64,000 bases of DNA from Flammula alnicola (GCA_015499995.1 JADNRV010000169.1:45441-109440); one strand, 5' to 3'; numbered from the stretch's first letter, positions 1 to 12,384 are shown. Notes: a model not told the origin generated them from the letters alone. Made by a program: numbers and translations.

Positions 1-1434
1 TTTTGCGTTTTCTCCCTCTTCAGTGACAGTTGATGGTGGTGGGGGAGCAGTGGATGCTACATCCTTGCGGACGAGGGTTTTCGCGTACAAAATCGAGTTA
101 AGTTGAATTCTAAGTCGGACCTGGATGGTGGTAGTCGACAATGACCACAGTTGTCCAGTAACTGGATTCGTCAGCATATAAACGTGAAGGAAAAGGGCGA
201 AAGAGCATACTCAAGAAAGAAATTGCGTTTGCAGCAAATAAGCCAATAACATATACCCAACCCCATCCCTTTTCCTCTCTATTAGGGTCAACTTCAAGGA
301 ACGCAACGAGTTTTTGCAAGAAAAGAGGAGGCGCATAGAATAGGACGGCAGATACAGAAGCTAGGAGAAGCTCTGCCGTGAATGCAACGTAATTCAAGCG
401 CAACAAGCGATAGGCCAACAGATATCCGGTGCCAGGCGCAGGGCTCCAAGAAAATATTCGAAGTTTGATTTCGCGCATGGCTTTCTTCATTCTAGCGTAG
501 TTATAGGTGGCTCGCATGTTTGTCGGAACGATAGGCAAATCACCGATGTCGAGACTTGCAGCAATGTTGCCCAACCATACCACTTTTGTGGTATAGGAGA
601 ACAACAACATGTCCCAGGGTGAAGCGTCTGAACACAACGTTAACCTCAGTCCACGCAAAAATGTTGTAACATACTAATGATGCCGCAGACGTTCACTTCA
701 TCCAGATTAGTTATCGACTGGACCGTCTTTTCTGAATAAATGTTGGAAGGAGGATAGTGAAGTGGAGGCCCAAGTGGAGTGCTATAAGCTATGACACAGG
801 CAGCGGCGTAGATACCGACGAGTGCATACCACATGCCCATCAGGACGGGTTCGTCGTCGATAGAGGCTGCAACAGGTGGAGGAGTAACGGGCAGAATTGC
901 GGCAGATCCCAACAGCGCGAAGGCCACGCTGAGCAGCACTGTAAGATGGATGATAGACTGCGAGTGGTACTCTGGGGTGACTTGACCAATGGAACGCGCC
1001 GAAACGATAAAAGCGTAAAGAGCGAAACATACGTGCAGGGAATACACTGCCGTGTCATAGCTCTCGTCGTTCGCAATAGACCATCCGAGAGATGCTGTGC
1101 TTATTACTAGAGCGAAGGCTAGAAGGAGAGTCATGAGAGCTTTCCTCCAGCGCATCTAATTATCACAAAGTCAATAACTCTCGTTGAAAACCACTCTCAG
1201 CGTCTCTTAACTTACCCGAGCCCAGAAATTCTCTGCGTCGACCGGGTACCCATCAACAATATCTTCTGCCCTTGTAACATCGAAAGCGTCATGCATGGGT
1301 TCTCCATCTTCTGAATCCACATGCGTAGGCAATTGGATCTTGCCTTCGGTCGTCCTTGTCAGAAAGAACACAATAGAGCTTCCCAAAACGCTAACAGCAA
1401 GCACAACCGCGATTGGGAGCTGAAACCGTGGCAT
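1..1434 (-). CDS. ABCC/MRP-type ABC transporter, 5' part (runs off the left edge)
   Basis: Partial gene read leftward from an ATG at 1434. Exon 1 gives a short N-terminus with a membrane helix (IAVVLAVSVLGSSIVFFL) and an acidic loop. Exon 2 (1155 to about 670) adds several hydrophobic helices. A third exon holds the linker and start of the first transmembrane domain. After an intron near 170-220 the reading continues with a segment containing RLRIQLNSILYAKTLVRKD, the intracellular-loop motif typical of ABCC transporters just before the first nucleotide-binding domain. Introns fit GT-AG with conserved phase. Family members pump conjugates, drugs or metal complexes across vacuolar or plasma membranes using ATP; the substrate cannot be told here. 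Both ATP-binding cassettes lie outside the window, so the class call rests on the membrane region only. Confidence 0.8.
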
Positions 1435-1994
1435 AGTGCGCAGTCGGCTTTTGAAGGTTGAAACGCGTGAAGTGTTGCGCACCAGACCTTTTTGAACGCT
1501 GACGCCTTGCTCTCAGGTACCGAAAGCAGAGGTGGGAGTCAGAAAAGTGGCGGTTCATGTGAAGCGCAAACTTCTTGCTGACAAATTCATTGAAATTACC
1601 GACGTATTTCGTCATCGCTCTAAATTGCCGAGATAAGGATCGAAGGACGCAAGAAAACACCATATGGTACACATTATGAGCATGATACAGCAACTTGCAA
1701 AGGTTGTAAAATAAAGCCCATTTTCTCTACGTAATTGATACGGGAATAGCGAACTTGAAGGTAACACTGCAACAACTTGGCTCCTTCGCGGCGTCAATCA
1801 GGATGTTGGCCAATGGCCAGCATTCTAAGAAAAGAGATGAATAATGAATCCCGAACGATGAAGATCTAAAAATAGACAGACTAGTCCCCTGAAGTCGAGG
1901 TGGGAAATGGTCTGGATGAGTAGCAGTCCACTTTATATCCGTACATGCGGGAGAGATATGAGGGAGAAAGAGAATATGACGGAGGGAGTACAAG
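1435..1994. other. Intergenic, no gene seen
   Basis: Divergent-to-convergent spacer between the ABC transporter start and the kinase A stop. Only short overlapping reading frames with no recognisable motif. It should hold the transporter promoter, but I see no clear TATA box. Confidence 0.5.
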
Positions 1995-3334
1995 TCATGA
2001 AGTCATGCACGAAGGGCAGGACTGTAGAAATGCTGATTGGAGGCAAGGAGCAAACTCAACGGGGTTTTCGTTGCAGAATTCAACACGATAGCGGAGTTCT
2101 GCACTGGCATTGTTGTGCCATATACGTCGATTGAGATCATCTTCCGTCAAGGACGACATCACGTCGAGAAATAGGTCATAAGCCTGAGCTGCGGAAGGCC
2201 GTTGGTTGGGGTCCTGACACGTCATAGCGTCAGAGAGTGGCTGGAACATCTTCAGTCCCTCATAATTCTGCACGTTGGCTGTTAGCCACATCGTGAACGG
2301 ATGCCCTCTATGGGATACGTACATTGTATATCTTGGGTAGGATATTTCCAAGCTGATACACGTCGGTTTTGAATGGGTCGTAGAAGGATTCATTCGACAT
2401 TTCCGGTACCGTCCTATCCTGTCCCACTTTCCCTATGGCACGTGTGTCAGTTCTGCGTGGGTGGAATTTGCATGACAGGCCAAAGTCAATAAAGTAATAG
2501 TTCACCGGCGCAACAGAGCGGCGGTCAACCCATTTTATCCACCTTTCAACACCATCTTCCATTATCCAATTTCCAAAATGAAATCCGTTAGGAATAACTT
2601 TGCTACTATCCATCATCAAATTGAGGAAGCAGGCATCTCTGGAAAAGAAGATAGGTTATCTTTGTGTAGCAGGAATGGGATAATTTACCTGTGCGCTATT
2701 TTGTGCTCGTGCATGAAAACAAGTCCCTTTCGACAGACAATATCAGAAAATGAACGAGAACAAAGAATTTGCAGTCCTTACCAATAAAAATTGATGATAG
2801 GCTTCGCAAAACTCGCCAACATACCGGAACGGGAGCTCGCTGAACCCCAAAAGTATAGGCATTACAATCAAGGCTGTGGCATCTGTCTGTGGAATCATAA
2901 TCACATCCAGAAGAGGGACAGTTTTGTTTCTCGGATCTGCTCGCACGGCCTCCGAGTTTAAATATTGAAGGATGGGAATCTCCTTAGACCTTGTCTCGAC
3001 TACCTTTAAGACGACCTTGAGGCCATCGCTCATTCTAACAGCATCCATTACATTCGTACGCTGCATTATCGGGACACGTACTTATCAATTAGCAGAAATT
3101 GGCTTGGAAATAAAGGATAGTTCATACATTAATCGTAATACCATCTTCCCGATCCCAGGATGAGACATTGAAGTGCCCGAATTTTTTCCACGATGGTTTC
3201 CATAATGGATCATATCTTGGCCGAAGTTTGTAACCGCGCTGCAGCAAAAACGGTTGCATATCGACCCAAAATTCTTCACGTTCACCGACCAGGTATTTGC
3301 GACGGTAGGGTTTTCTTGATTGAGAGTTCCCCAT
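1995..3334 (-). CDS. Agaricomycete kinase-like protein, copy A
   Basis: Starts MGNSQSRKPYRRKYLV at 3334; exon 1 3334-3128 and exon 2 3060-2782 splice in phase, with at least three further exons to the stop at 1995. The protein has the hallmarks of the protein-kinase-like family expanded in agarics: an N-terminal block (FLLQRGYKLRPRYDPLWKPS), a beta3 lysine (SDGLKVVLKVVE), a catalytic-loop HRD formed across an intron (HEHKIAHR|DACFLNLMMD), the IDFGLS metal-binding motif and a C-lobe segment ending in FCNENPVEF. HRD, the lysine and DFG are all present, so it may be an active kinase; substrates are unknown. It is divergent to orphan A, 931 bp away. Copy B at 9075-10369 is a close paralogue with damage. 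The MGNSQ start might be N-myristoylated (Gly2), which would place it at a membrane; this is inference. Confidence 0.75.
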
Positions 3335-4265
3335 AGCTGCAGGGGGTCTCCACTAGAATGAGGACAAAGGAGAAAGGGGAGAAACTGGAACTCGTTCAGG
3401 TATGAGTCGGAGTCTTAGTGATGATCAATCGATCCCTTGAAGTTGATAATATGATATGGACAGTACAACGAGTCAAGTTTGAATTTGAACTTGACTCAGC
3501 GCTGACTCAGCAAATGGAGCCTCAAAAGGGAACTGGTGATGCGATCAGCAAACCTGGTCTACCTTCAACCTTAGGCGCAACCTCCTTAAGCAGGAACGTA
3601 TAGCTTGGAGGCCGCTGGCCACAGCATTCACAACTTGATCAGTTCCATATCTGTCCAGATTCAATTCATCGTACCCAGGCCGTGTCATGCCATCCTTTTG
3701 GAGGCAAGACCTTCTCCTTTTGTTGGCGGGTCACAATGACTGCATACCTTCATCTGTCTGTTTTCAACACTGGAAAGAAATCGACTGCGGAGCCTGGTGA
3801 ACCTTGCCTTATGTTTATGTCTGCCCCATGTGCCACTCGGTACTTGTCCGGGCATCCTCCTTCTCGAGCAAGCTCTCCTTTCCTGGCACATTCCAAGACA
3901 ATATTCGTTTCCAACTCCTTAGGCAGATGTGCCACCGCCGGTAGCTTCCTGCGCCAAATATTTATCTTCTCTGATGCGGCTATCTCTTCAGGAAGTCCAT
4001 ATATGATACTGCGACTGCATTGATACTACATGTACCGTGTGCACCTGACTCTGCTTTTTAACTCGCGAATTTCTCTCTGCCGTCAACGAGTCCACCTTGG
4101 GGTATGTTTACCATGCTCAGAAATTACACGCTGAATCTGGATATAGGGCATGGTCGTGCAAGCAATCTGATGTGACTCATAATTGCTGATTTCGCAGCAT
4201 GCCAGAGTGGTACGGTTATCTATAAATTCGACTTCAAAGTGTATTCCCATTTCCCCCCCACCAAG
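3335..4265. other. Divergent intergenic region between kinase A and orphan A
   Basis: About 930 bases carrying both promoters. On the minus strand near 3750-3935 there is an open frame with an F-box-like string (HLPKELETNIVLECA), perhaps a decayed fragment of another gene; too short and unsupported to call. The orphan A TATA box is listed separately. Confidence 0.4.
4221..4227 (+). promoter_or_regulatory. TATA box of orphan A
   Basis: TATAAAT within CTATAAATTCGA, 45 bases before the ATG. The paralogue orphan B has CTATAAATTGGA at nearly the same distance, so the element is conserved between the copies. Confidence 0.55.
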
Positions 4266-5963
4266 ATGTCATCCCGCGAAAGAAAAATCGCCTTCGTAGA
4301 CGCCCTCCTTGTTAACCTCGAATCTTTCAGTGTCCTTCTGCGAAGCGAGGATCACGAGCCCACAAAGAAACATTATCAGGAGAAAATTGATGGGTAAGCT
4401 TCGTCCTGACACTCCAAATTGATTTGACTGGAGACTATTAACATCTGTCGATCACAGTTTCCGGAAGAAATTGCAACGCTATCGACGTCTGCTTGGACCT
4501 ATCCCAAGTCTATTTTCTAAAGGCCCCAGCGGCGAAAAACTCGCCACTGTCCGACGCGAGGCCCAGTTTCTTGAAAATGATTACACGGTACTTTATACTG
4601 GAATTTCGTCTTTGCCAGTATACTGATCCTTTCAATTTTGCTGAACAGTATTCATCAGAACAGATGCAACGACGTCTGGATACCCTTGCAGCTGACGTGA
4701 GGCAGAGCATGGACAACTATGCATCCCGTGGCTCTGCATCGAGTCCAGTTTTCGCGTGAGTGATTGATAAATCTCTCACAACTATGCACTTATTACTCGC
4801 TTTGTTGGAAGGAGACCTGAATCCCAGTCTTCCGTATACTTCACCGACGAAGCTAGAAGTGAGTCTCTCAGCACTCTAACAGATCCCTTTATTAATAAAC
4901 AGGCTGGAACCTCCCGGCACAAGGGCATGAAAGAGGCCCGCATCCGTCCACGTAAGAAACTCTAGCGTTTGATATATCTAGATTTTTCTTGACACACTTT
5001 GGATCAGATTTCATCAGCCCTATGCTGCGAACACAGTTCATGGACCGTCAGTCGTATTCCATTGTGTTTGTTCATGTCGTTGCTTACCATCACCTTATCC
5101 TTTCTCTTAGATCTCATGGCGGGCTCCCTTACCCTCAGATTGGAGTTCCATCCCATTATTCGTATGGTTTGTCAGTTCCTGCTCATAGGTAAGCACCATC
5201 AATCATTTCCATCATCAAGATTTATTGTCAACATAACTTCCAAGCTCGAACTACTCGGATTCCTCTCCAATCAATGCCGACATCCCTGCCAGGAACCCAG
5301 GATCTTCCTCTAATAGCCCTCACAATTTCCTGTCCTTCCTGTCAGTCGCCCCTCGCATGTAAGCAACGTCAATCTCCGTCATTATGATCAACTTATTGAT
5401 TATACTTCTCGCCCTAGGTGGGGACACCCCTCCAATAGTGCTCGCAACCCTCCCAATAGCTTTCGCAATTATCCGACATTCTCCCCGGTTTCTGGTGACA
5501 CGTAATCCATACAATCCGACGATGCTTCAATCAGCTGTTGACTATATCATTCCAGTGCCAATCCCATGAATACTTCGCGCATAAATCATGGGGCGTTTCA
5601 AAGCTCTTATAATGTCCACACTCCGTGAGTTCTTTTCGCTCCTAGAAATGACTTTCTCAAGAGTTGTCTTGCACAGCCCCGATGCCGCTTACAACCAGTA
5701 CCCACATCAGTACGCGCAAGAAGGTGGACATCACAATCTCTGGCAAGCGACAAGAAGCGCTCATGATTTGGGATATTCGTGCGTATAAACTGTTTATTAC
5801 TTGCCCCACCATGGCTGACAGCGGGCTCTGCCTTCTTCTTCCTTACGTCAGGCAAGCAACGTCGTCCGGCAACGAGGCGCAGTTCCCTGTTGGTCGGCAT
5901 ATCATCCCTTGGAGTCAATTCAACAGCGAAATTGACGACAACGCAGATCAGAGCGCCGACTAA
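4266..5963 (+). CDS. Orphan protein, copy A (lineage-specific, unknown function)
   Basis: I do not recognise the family. Reading from ATG 4266 needs about ten short exons joined by small GT-AG introns, ending at the stop 5961-5963 after an acidic tail (SEIDDNADQSAD). The N-terminal ~110 residues are charged and helical (EPTKKHYQEKIDGFRKKLQR, then SSEQMQRRLDTLAADVRQ), suggesting a short coiled coil. The rest is rich in Ser, Asn, Pro and Tyr and looks disordered, closing with KKVDITISGKRQEAL. Confidence in the exon chain comes from the paralogue at 10652-12344: intron positions and phases match one for one, as do NTSRIN/NTSALN, SSYNVH/SSYNIQ and the VDITISG/VQISIVG block. It sits beside kinase A just as orphan B sits beside kinase B, so a functional link is possible but not shown. 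Confidence 0.6.
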
Positions 5964-6625
5964 TGTCAAGACCCTGGTTCCGCATACTCTATGCTTTTCT
6001 CTTCTCTTCTCTCTGTCATGCCTGTGCCATATGTTTTACCGAGCCAACCTGTTAATCGTGCAAATGTGAACGATGCTTACCTGCCTTTTTTTTCGCTTTT
6101 CTTTATTAATACTTGTCAGACTGATAAACAAAAAAAAGACTCGAAATTGATAGCGATATGTTACGACCTTAATGACCCCATGAAATGTAATTCGATTTGC
6201 GGATTTGCATGTAGTGAAGAAGAGTAAGAGAAGAATATCCATCACTAGAGCCTGGTACATAAGTAATAACGTTCAAGTCGGTTTAAATTCCACAAGTGCA
6301 TCCAACCCATTTGACTAACGCAACTCCCCAGCGGATGAACCACACGTACACTGGTTAGAGTAATGGAGACACTCCTCTAGAAATTTAACAAAGAAAGGAG
6401 AAATATTTTAGTCAAACAACAAATACACGAAAGAAACAAGAAGAGATAACAGAAGAAGCGAAAAAAAATCTCGACGATAACAACTAAGAGGAAAGACAAT
6501 TACGGGGAAGATTTTCTATACAAACTTATTACTTAGCGCACGGAGAAACGATATCCAGAAAGCAGCAGACAGCAGTAGTGAATGGAGCGATGATGAAGCC
6601 CAAGTCCCACTCAAACCCCCTTATC
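5964..6625. other. Convergent 3' flanks of orphan A and the SWI3 gene
   Basis: A-rich stretches (for example near 6405-6490) expected for 3' untranslated regions of the two converging genes. No further gene seen. Confidence 0.5.
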
Positions 6626-8955
6626 TTAACTCAGCTGCAGCGTCGTCCCATCTGGTACTGGCCCGACGTCGCTCTGCGCACTCGTGCTAGCAACCTCAGT
6701 AACCAAGGTCCCTTGGCTCGTAGTGCCCATCGGATGAGGACCGGCCTGTGTCACCACATTGACAACGCCCGGCCCAACGCCATTCCTCGCGATCTCCGCC
6801 CGGACCGAATCCAGCATCCTCTTAAGGTTGACGCGCTCATTGACCAATCCCAATCTGGCACTTTCCAACGACTTGCGCTCCTCCTCCAAAATATCTTCGA
6901 GCTCCTCGAACTGCGACATCTTGAGCTCGAGCTTCGTTAGAGTGAGCTTGATGAGTTGTGCAAGAGTATTCCTGATCTGCGCATCCTCGGCATCTGCGAG
7001 GGCTTTGGCGGCTTTGGCGGACGACTTGAGCGCAAGATCAGCAGCGCGAACTACTTTAGAGTGCGGGATAGTGGTCTTGGGCTTTTGTGGTTGAGATTGC
7101 GAGGCCGAGCCTTCGGGATTAGAACCGCCTTCGGGGGCGGGTGTACCGACTTTGCTACCACCTGGAGCTTCCGACTCTTCTTTGGCATCTTCGTCCATCC
7201 GGTCGTCGTCTTCAGCAGCATTTTTCTGCTCCTCTGCCTTCTCTGTGTCACCTCCCTCCACTGTGCCGGTGTTGCCATCCGTAAGTTCGGATAGGGCGGC
7301 CTTGGCAGCCTCGGCGGCAACCCCAGGTCCAACGACACCCGCGAGGAAAGCCACAACGCTCATAACAGGGTTATCTGCCTGTTCAAACGGTATCCTTCCA
7401 AACCTCAGAGGACCCATCGACCCCTCTGTGTTCAAGTAAGGGTCCTCGATGGGTAGCTCAAGGAACTTGCGGATGCACTGTTGCGCAGAGCGTGTGCCCA
7501 CATGCTCCTCAATCTTTGACCAGTCGTCGTCATACATTTCCACGCCCTCGAGCAGCAGAAGCACCTCCTGGTCTAACCAATCGTCATTTGACCCGCTGCC
7601 TTGTGAAACAGCGCCTGCTGCTGCCGACAGCTTCACGAAGTCGCCACTGTACATGGTCGACGGGAATCGCCCATCGAGGTAGCACGGCGCGCATATCTCC
7701 AATTTCTTGTCTTTAAGGGAGTGATACCGCACGATAGAGCAATCAGCTCCGCAAGTGTCGCATGTATGTGCAACGGTTGATGATGGAAGGCCAGTGCCGT
7801 TAGCCTTGACAGGCGCTGAAGCCCCGTTGGCGAGTGTGCTAGCCTCAGAAGAGCTGACAGGCCTCGACGCTTTGGCGGTAGTTTGGTAGATTGAATTACG
7901 GAGCTCGAGGGAGGCAGGTATGGCGGATGCGGTGGGATTTTTACCGTTCATGCCAGGAGCCGCGCCCGCTGCAGGATTTGGCCGTCTTCCAGGGTGCATG
8001 GATTGAAGGCCGCGAGGAGTATCGAGAACAACGCGGAAATGGCCAGTAAATGGGGGAGCAAGAGCTGCAGGTCGCTGTTCCGGGTCGATCTGCCCATATG
8101 AAACAATTACATGAATAAATCACGATAGACAAGGCATAAGATAGGACGGACCTGATAGTTAATCAAGCCCCACTGTTCCAGGAAAGCGTGAACACGCATA
8201 ATGGCGCATACATCGCCAGCCAAGTTCCTTCGACAGGCAGTGACAGTGAGGTATTCCGTGGGTCGTAATCGGTATGTGTTAATCATGAAGTCGCGATAAT
8301 CTTTGTAAATAGCCGGAGTTTTGCTCCGATTTCGTGAGTTGAAAAACTCGGGTAAAGCTCTCCGTTCGACTGGGTGGATTTTGGACATATCGAACCAGGC
8401 GGAGTACGAGGGCACAATGACTTCGTGTGTCTGGGCGGCGAGATATTTGCGCGCCTGTTCTTCGAGACGTTGACGCGTCGCCTCGAGCTGAGCAGGATCT
8501 TCGTCATCGTTGTCGTCTCCAGAATCCCCTTCATCGTCCCCACCATCCGCCATCGACACGTCTGCATCTCCTTGTCCACCACCATTCCCGCCCTCCTCGT
8601 CGTCTCCATCTTCTTTTAAAACACGGACCTTTCCGGAGCCAGTTTCTGGGCCCAATGAAGAAGATGAAGCTTCTGCAGGTGGAAGGTTGCCAATATCCAC
8701 TGAGGGAAGAGGGTCGAGTTCGCTCCGTTTTCCTGGTGCGTTTTCAGGGTCCACTGGTGAGGCGCCCTGGTTCTGCAGAGGCACGGTGAGCTTTATCCGT
8801 TTAGCGTCGGTTGGACTCGGCACTGAAGATCCTGAGCGCTTAGGAGTGTCCATGGCTGCTCTTTTGTTGTACGCTGCCCGTGGTGCTGGGGACGAATACC
8901 GTTGTTCGTTTTCAAGCGCCTTTCTTGGCCTGTTGAATGGCGGGCTCATAACCAA
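6626..8955 (-). CDS. SWI3/RSC8-type chromatin-remodelling subunit (SWIRM-ZZ-SANT)
   Basis: Two exons, 8955-8152 and 8089-6626, joined by a 62 nt GT-AG intron, give a 755-residue protein. Order of parts: basic and acidic disordered N-terminus with an Asp/Glu run (~120-150); SWIRM domain ~177-268 ([20 protein letters not shown], ending GLINYQ at the intron); a zinc-binding ZZ-like segment ~380-430 (CDTCGADC ... ICAPCY); SANT domain ~437-488 ([20 protein letters not shown]); SWIRM-associated helix ~508-540 ([20 protein letters not shown]); C-terminal coiled coil ~618-710. This is the architecture of SWI3, RSC8 and SMARCC proteins, core scaffold subunits of SWI/SNF and RSC remodelers in the nucleus. 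Which complex it serves cannot be decided from sequence alone. No frame breaks. The start is only 119 bases from the divergent kinase B start, so the promoters must overlap. Confidence 0.93.
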
Positions 8956-9074
8956 GTACTGACAAATAATACCAAGTAAATTTGTAATCCAGCCATTTTG
9001 AACTTGTCATTTTGAATGGTTCATCTCTTCATCTTTCTTGTTTCTTTATCCTTCTGGCAGTAGCATTGGTGGTC

Positions 9075-10369
9075 ATGGGTAACTCTCAATCTCGATCTCG
9101 AACCCGGCGCCGGCGTAAATACTTAGTTGCAAAGCATGAAGAATTTTGGGTCGACATGCAGCCGTTTCTTTTACAACGCGGTTACAAATTGCGACCAAGA
9201 TACGATCCTATGTGGAAACCTTCTTGGAAAAGACTCGGGCAATTCGGAGTCTCGTTCATGGATCGAGAGGACGGCGTTATGAATAAGGCATGGCTAGCCT
9301 TCATCTGCATTATAATTCTTTTTTATGAAGATCGTTACTTGCTGTAGGAAAGAAACTTAATAGATGCCATCAGGATTAGTGATGGTCTCAAGGTCGTCCT
9401 AAAGGCTGTTGAAACTGACTCAGAGGAGATTCCTATACTTCTGTATCTCAACTCTGAGAGGGCAGACACTAGAAATAAAACAGTTCCTCTTTTGGATGTG
9501 ATTATGATTCCACAAACCGACGACACTGCCATGATTGTGATGCCCATTCTGCTGCAATTCAGCACCCTCCCTTTCCGATATGTCGGCGAAGTTTGCGAGG
9601 CATTCCACGAGTTTCTGCAGGTATCGTCCCCAGGGTTTTTTCTATCATTACCCTGCTTATGTTACCTTTTCAAAAGGGGCTCGTTTTCTTACATGAACAC
9701 AATATAGCACATATGTGAGCTCACTCTTCGATTTCCTCGTTACAAAGATAACCCGTCGGATTTTCTAGGGATGCCTGTTTTTACAATTTGATGATGGACC
9801 CTCGCAATGTCATTCCCAATGGTTTTCATTTCGCAGACTGGAGCTCTGAAGACGGTACCAGAAAAGGGAACAAGATTCAATGGGTCGAGCGCCGCTCTGT
9901 TGCACCAGTGAATTATCACTTCATTGACTTTGGACTGTCATGGAAGTTCTCTCCATACGATGACGACATGTTGGCTATAGGAAAAGTGGGTCAGGATAGA
10001 ACGGTACCGGAAATGTCAGACGAATCCTTCTATGATCCTTTCAAAACGGACGTATATCAGCTTGGAAATGTTCTACTGAGCATATGCAAAGTGCGTGTGT
10101 TATGGAATGTCGGATGTTGGAGGTATGACTAACAACCATCTGCAGAACTATGAGGGACTAACAGTGTTCGAGCCACTTGGTGCCTCGATGACGTGCCGGA
10201 TCCCAACCAACGGCCTACTGCTCCTCAGGCTTATAGCTCATTTCTCGATTTAGTGTCGTCCTTGACGGAAGATGACCTTAGTCGACGCATATGGCAAAAT
10301 CACACTGGCGCGGAAGTCCGCTATCGTGTTGAATTCTGCAATGAAAACCCCATTGAATACCAAAGTTGA
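9075..10369 (+). CDS. Agaricomycete kinase-like protein, copy B (one frame break, altered HRD)
   Basis: Paralogue of 1995-3334 with the same exon plan. Starts MGNSQSRSRTRRRRKYLV at 9075. Differences from copy A: (1) the first intron begins with GC (AAG|GCATGG at 9288) instead of GT; (2) the catalytic-loop HRD reads HMD (AHM|DACFYNLMMD across the 9715-9768 intron), so the arginine is lost while the aspartate stays; (3) a base is missing at 10198-10199 (GG where copy A homology demands GGG), which turns DPNQRP into another frame and stops at 10251-10253. With that base restored, the frame continues to a stop at 10367-10369 and matches copy A to the end. IDFGLS and the beta3 lysine remain. The indel may be an assembly error; the HRD change is not explained that way. 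It may be a pseudokinase. Confidence 0.65.
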
Positions 10370-10651
10370 CGCGTTGAGGACTTAGTAGTGCAGCAATGAT
10401 ACCCTTATTATAACAGAGACGGATTCTATTCTTTGATATTTACTGGTCGTTAATTGATTTCATGGCAGTGATATCTTCAATCGAGGTTTAGTAACACGCA
10501 GATTGATATCGACGGCATGTAAATGTTATGTGTTATGTGTGAGGCATAAGTATGAGGGGTGAAGAAACAAAAGGAAAATGAGCATGATACAAGTAAAGTA
10601 CAGGAGCAGGTCGCGGACGCATTGTGTAACAATGAGAAACTCAGGCTCGCT

Positions 10652-12344
10652 TTAGATGGTCTCGGAATCATTTGGTTCGGTACCAACATGAGGATCCACG
10701 AAGTTGTGAGCACTTATTTGTCGACCAATTTGCGGGTGGATTCCACTGCCAGATCCAGATACATTCCTACCATTTTAAAGAAGATAGTATTGCGGGTCAG
10801 TCGGAGGACCCACAATTGAAATCTGAACCTACAAATATGCCAAATCACGGGCACTGCGCGAAGCTGGCCATGGATTGCCATAATTCTCTTGCTGTGGATG
10901 CCGATTATATACTGCATCGAGGCTTCCGAACAGAAGATTAGAGAAAGGACTTTAAAGGAAACCGAGGAAAGAACTCACGGAACCTGGATGTTATAAGAGC
11001 TTCGTGAGGCCCAATGAATATTTAAGGCAGACGTATTCGTCGTGTAATTTGGACTAGCAAGGTAGATTGAATGGTCATCGAAACAATGGAGAGATCGGCC
11101 TGACTTACTCATAACTCAGCCCGATGGGTTGAATGGGTTAGAAGCATAAGATTCATTGGAAGAGAACCCTTGGATCCCGACGGAGACGCTGGGATTTAAC
11201 GGTGAAGTCGTGGGGTGCAACCTAGGAAGCAGATTCAGAAATCCGCCACCCCGATGAAGATATATAATGCTTACCCCTGCGCAGAAGCCACAGGCGGATA
11301 TCCATACGGATGGGCCACCTGAGAAGGGAAACTTTGGAAACCTTGGATAGCCTGGGGGTAAGGTTCGTGTCGTTGGAACTAAAACAAAGACGACATATGA
11401 ATGACGATATTAAGAATTATGAAAGACTACTGACGTTCCATGAGCACTCGCAGGATAAGGTTGGTTAGAGGACCTGAAATCTACGTTCGAAATGTCATTA
11501 TGATTGAAGAAGCTAGTTCAAGCAAGTTAGGATATATTAATAAATTACTAGATCAGCCTCACCTATTAGAACCCTGGCCCCTGCCTATTCTCGGAACAGG
11601 AGGAAGAGGAATTTCGGTACTGCGCTCAATTTCCGGTCTGTAATGTTTGTCATCAGAAAAGAATATTGTGGATATGAGCAAGAAAATGGCTCTATTACGG
11701 ATTTCTGGGTCCGATCCTGCCATAGGGCGAATAGAAAGGGCCAGAGTTAGGGCTCCTGCAAATAGAGTGCATTGGAAGGTATTTATCAGATCAAATTGCG
11801 AAGTACCCACAAGAATCGCAGCGAGGTGGTTGTAGATGCCGAATCTGAACTTGATCGCAACCGTGCAGAGTCTTTCTCGTATTGTTTCCTGCTGAGAGCG
11901 ATCTTATGTTTGATATTGTGAATTTGTTCTCGCATGGCTTCTGATTTTTTCTGTCCATCGAAATTGAAGATTAAAAGTGAACACAAAAAGTAAAAAAATA
12001 GGATCGGCGTACGGAGTATTTGTGGTCATCTTGCTTGATCTGCGTCTGAAGCTCGTCTAGTTGTTCGTTACTCGGGCCATTGGATCGGGTAAAAAATCTT
12101 CTTAACGTCCCAAGCTCTGCATGAAAATCCGTTATTTTCTTGCGGTAGCTATCATTCACGATGATGAGCATAACTAGTCTATGATCTACAAGGACGAAGC
12201 GTACCCTTTGATAACGTCTTGATACTGCAGCCTTGTGGGTTCGTGTGGCTCATGTGATACACGTTGGCTGAATTCATCGAGCTGCGCGAGGATCATGCCT
12301 AAGAGGCGTTTCTTTTCATCGGGGGTCGACGTATTAGTGGCCAT
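10652..12344 (-). CDS. Orphan protein, copy B (paralogue of 4266-5963)
   Basis: Starts at ATG 12344 (TSTPDEKKRLLGMI...) and follows the exon plan of orphan A: exon 1 12344-12205, exon 2 from 12148, and so on. Matching blocks are EPTRLQYQDVIKG|YRKK, QPYPASAHG, NTSALN, SSYNIQ, VQISIVG and a C-terminal GRQIS ... FVDPHVG before the stop at 10652. Two frame changes are needed, each a single missing base in a run (CCC at 11120-11122; AAA at 10777-10779 on the plus strand); with them restored the exons join in phase. Function unknown; N-terminal charged helices, then a low-complexity Pro/Ser/Tyr-rich body. It is convergent with kinase B, whereas copy A is divergent from kinase A. The exact exon borders between 10780 and 11110 are uncertain. 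Confidence 0.5.
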
Positions 12345-12384
12345 GGGTGTTTGAAGAGTGCTGAAACACGGAAAAACACTTCCA

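Noticed and set aside
1995..10369. Simple inverted duplication of kinase and orphan genes
   Set aside because: Orientation within the pair differs (divergent in copy A, convergent in copy B).
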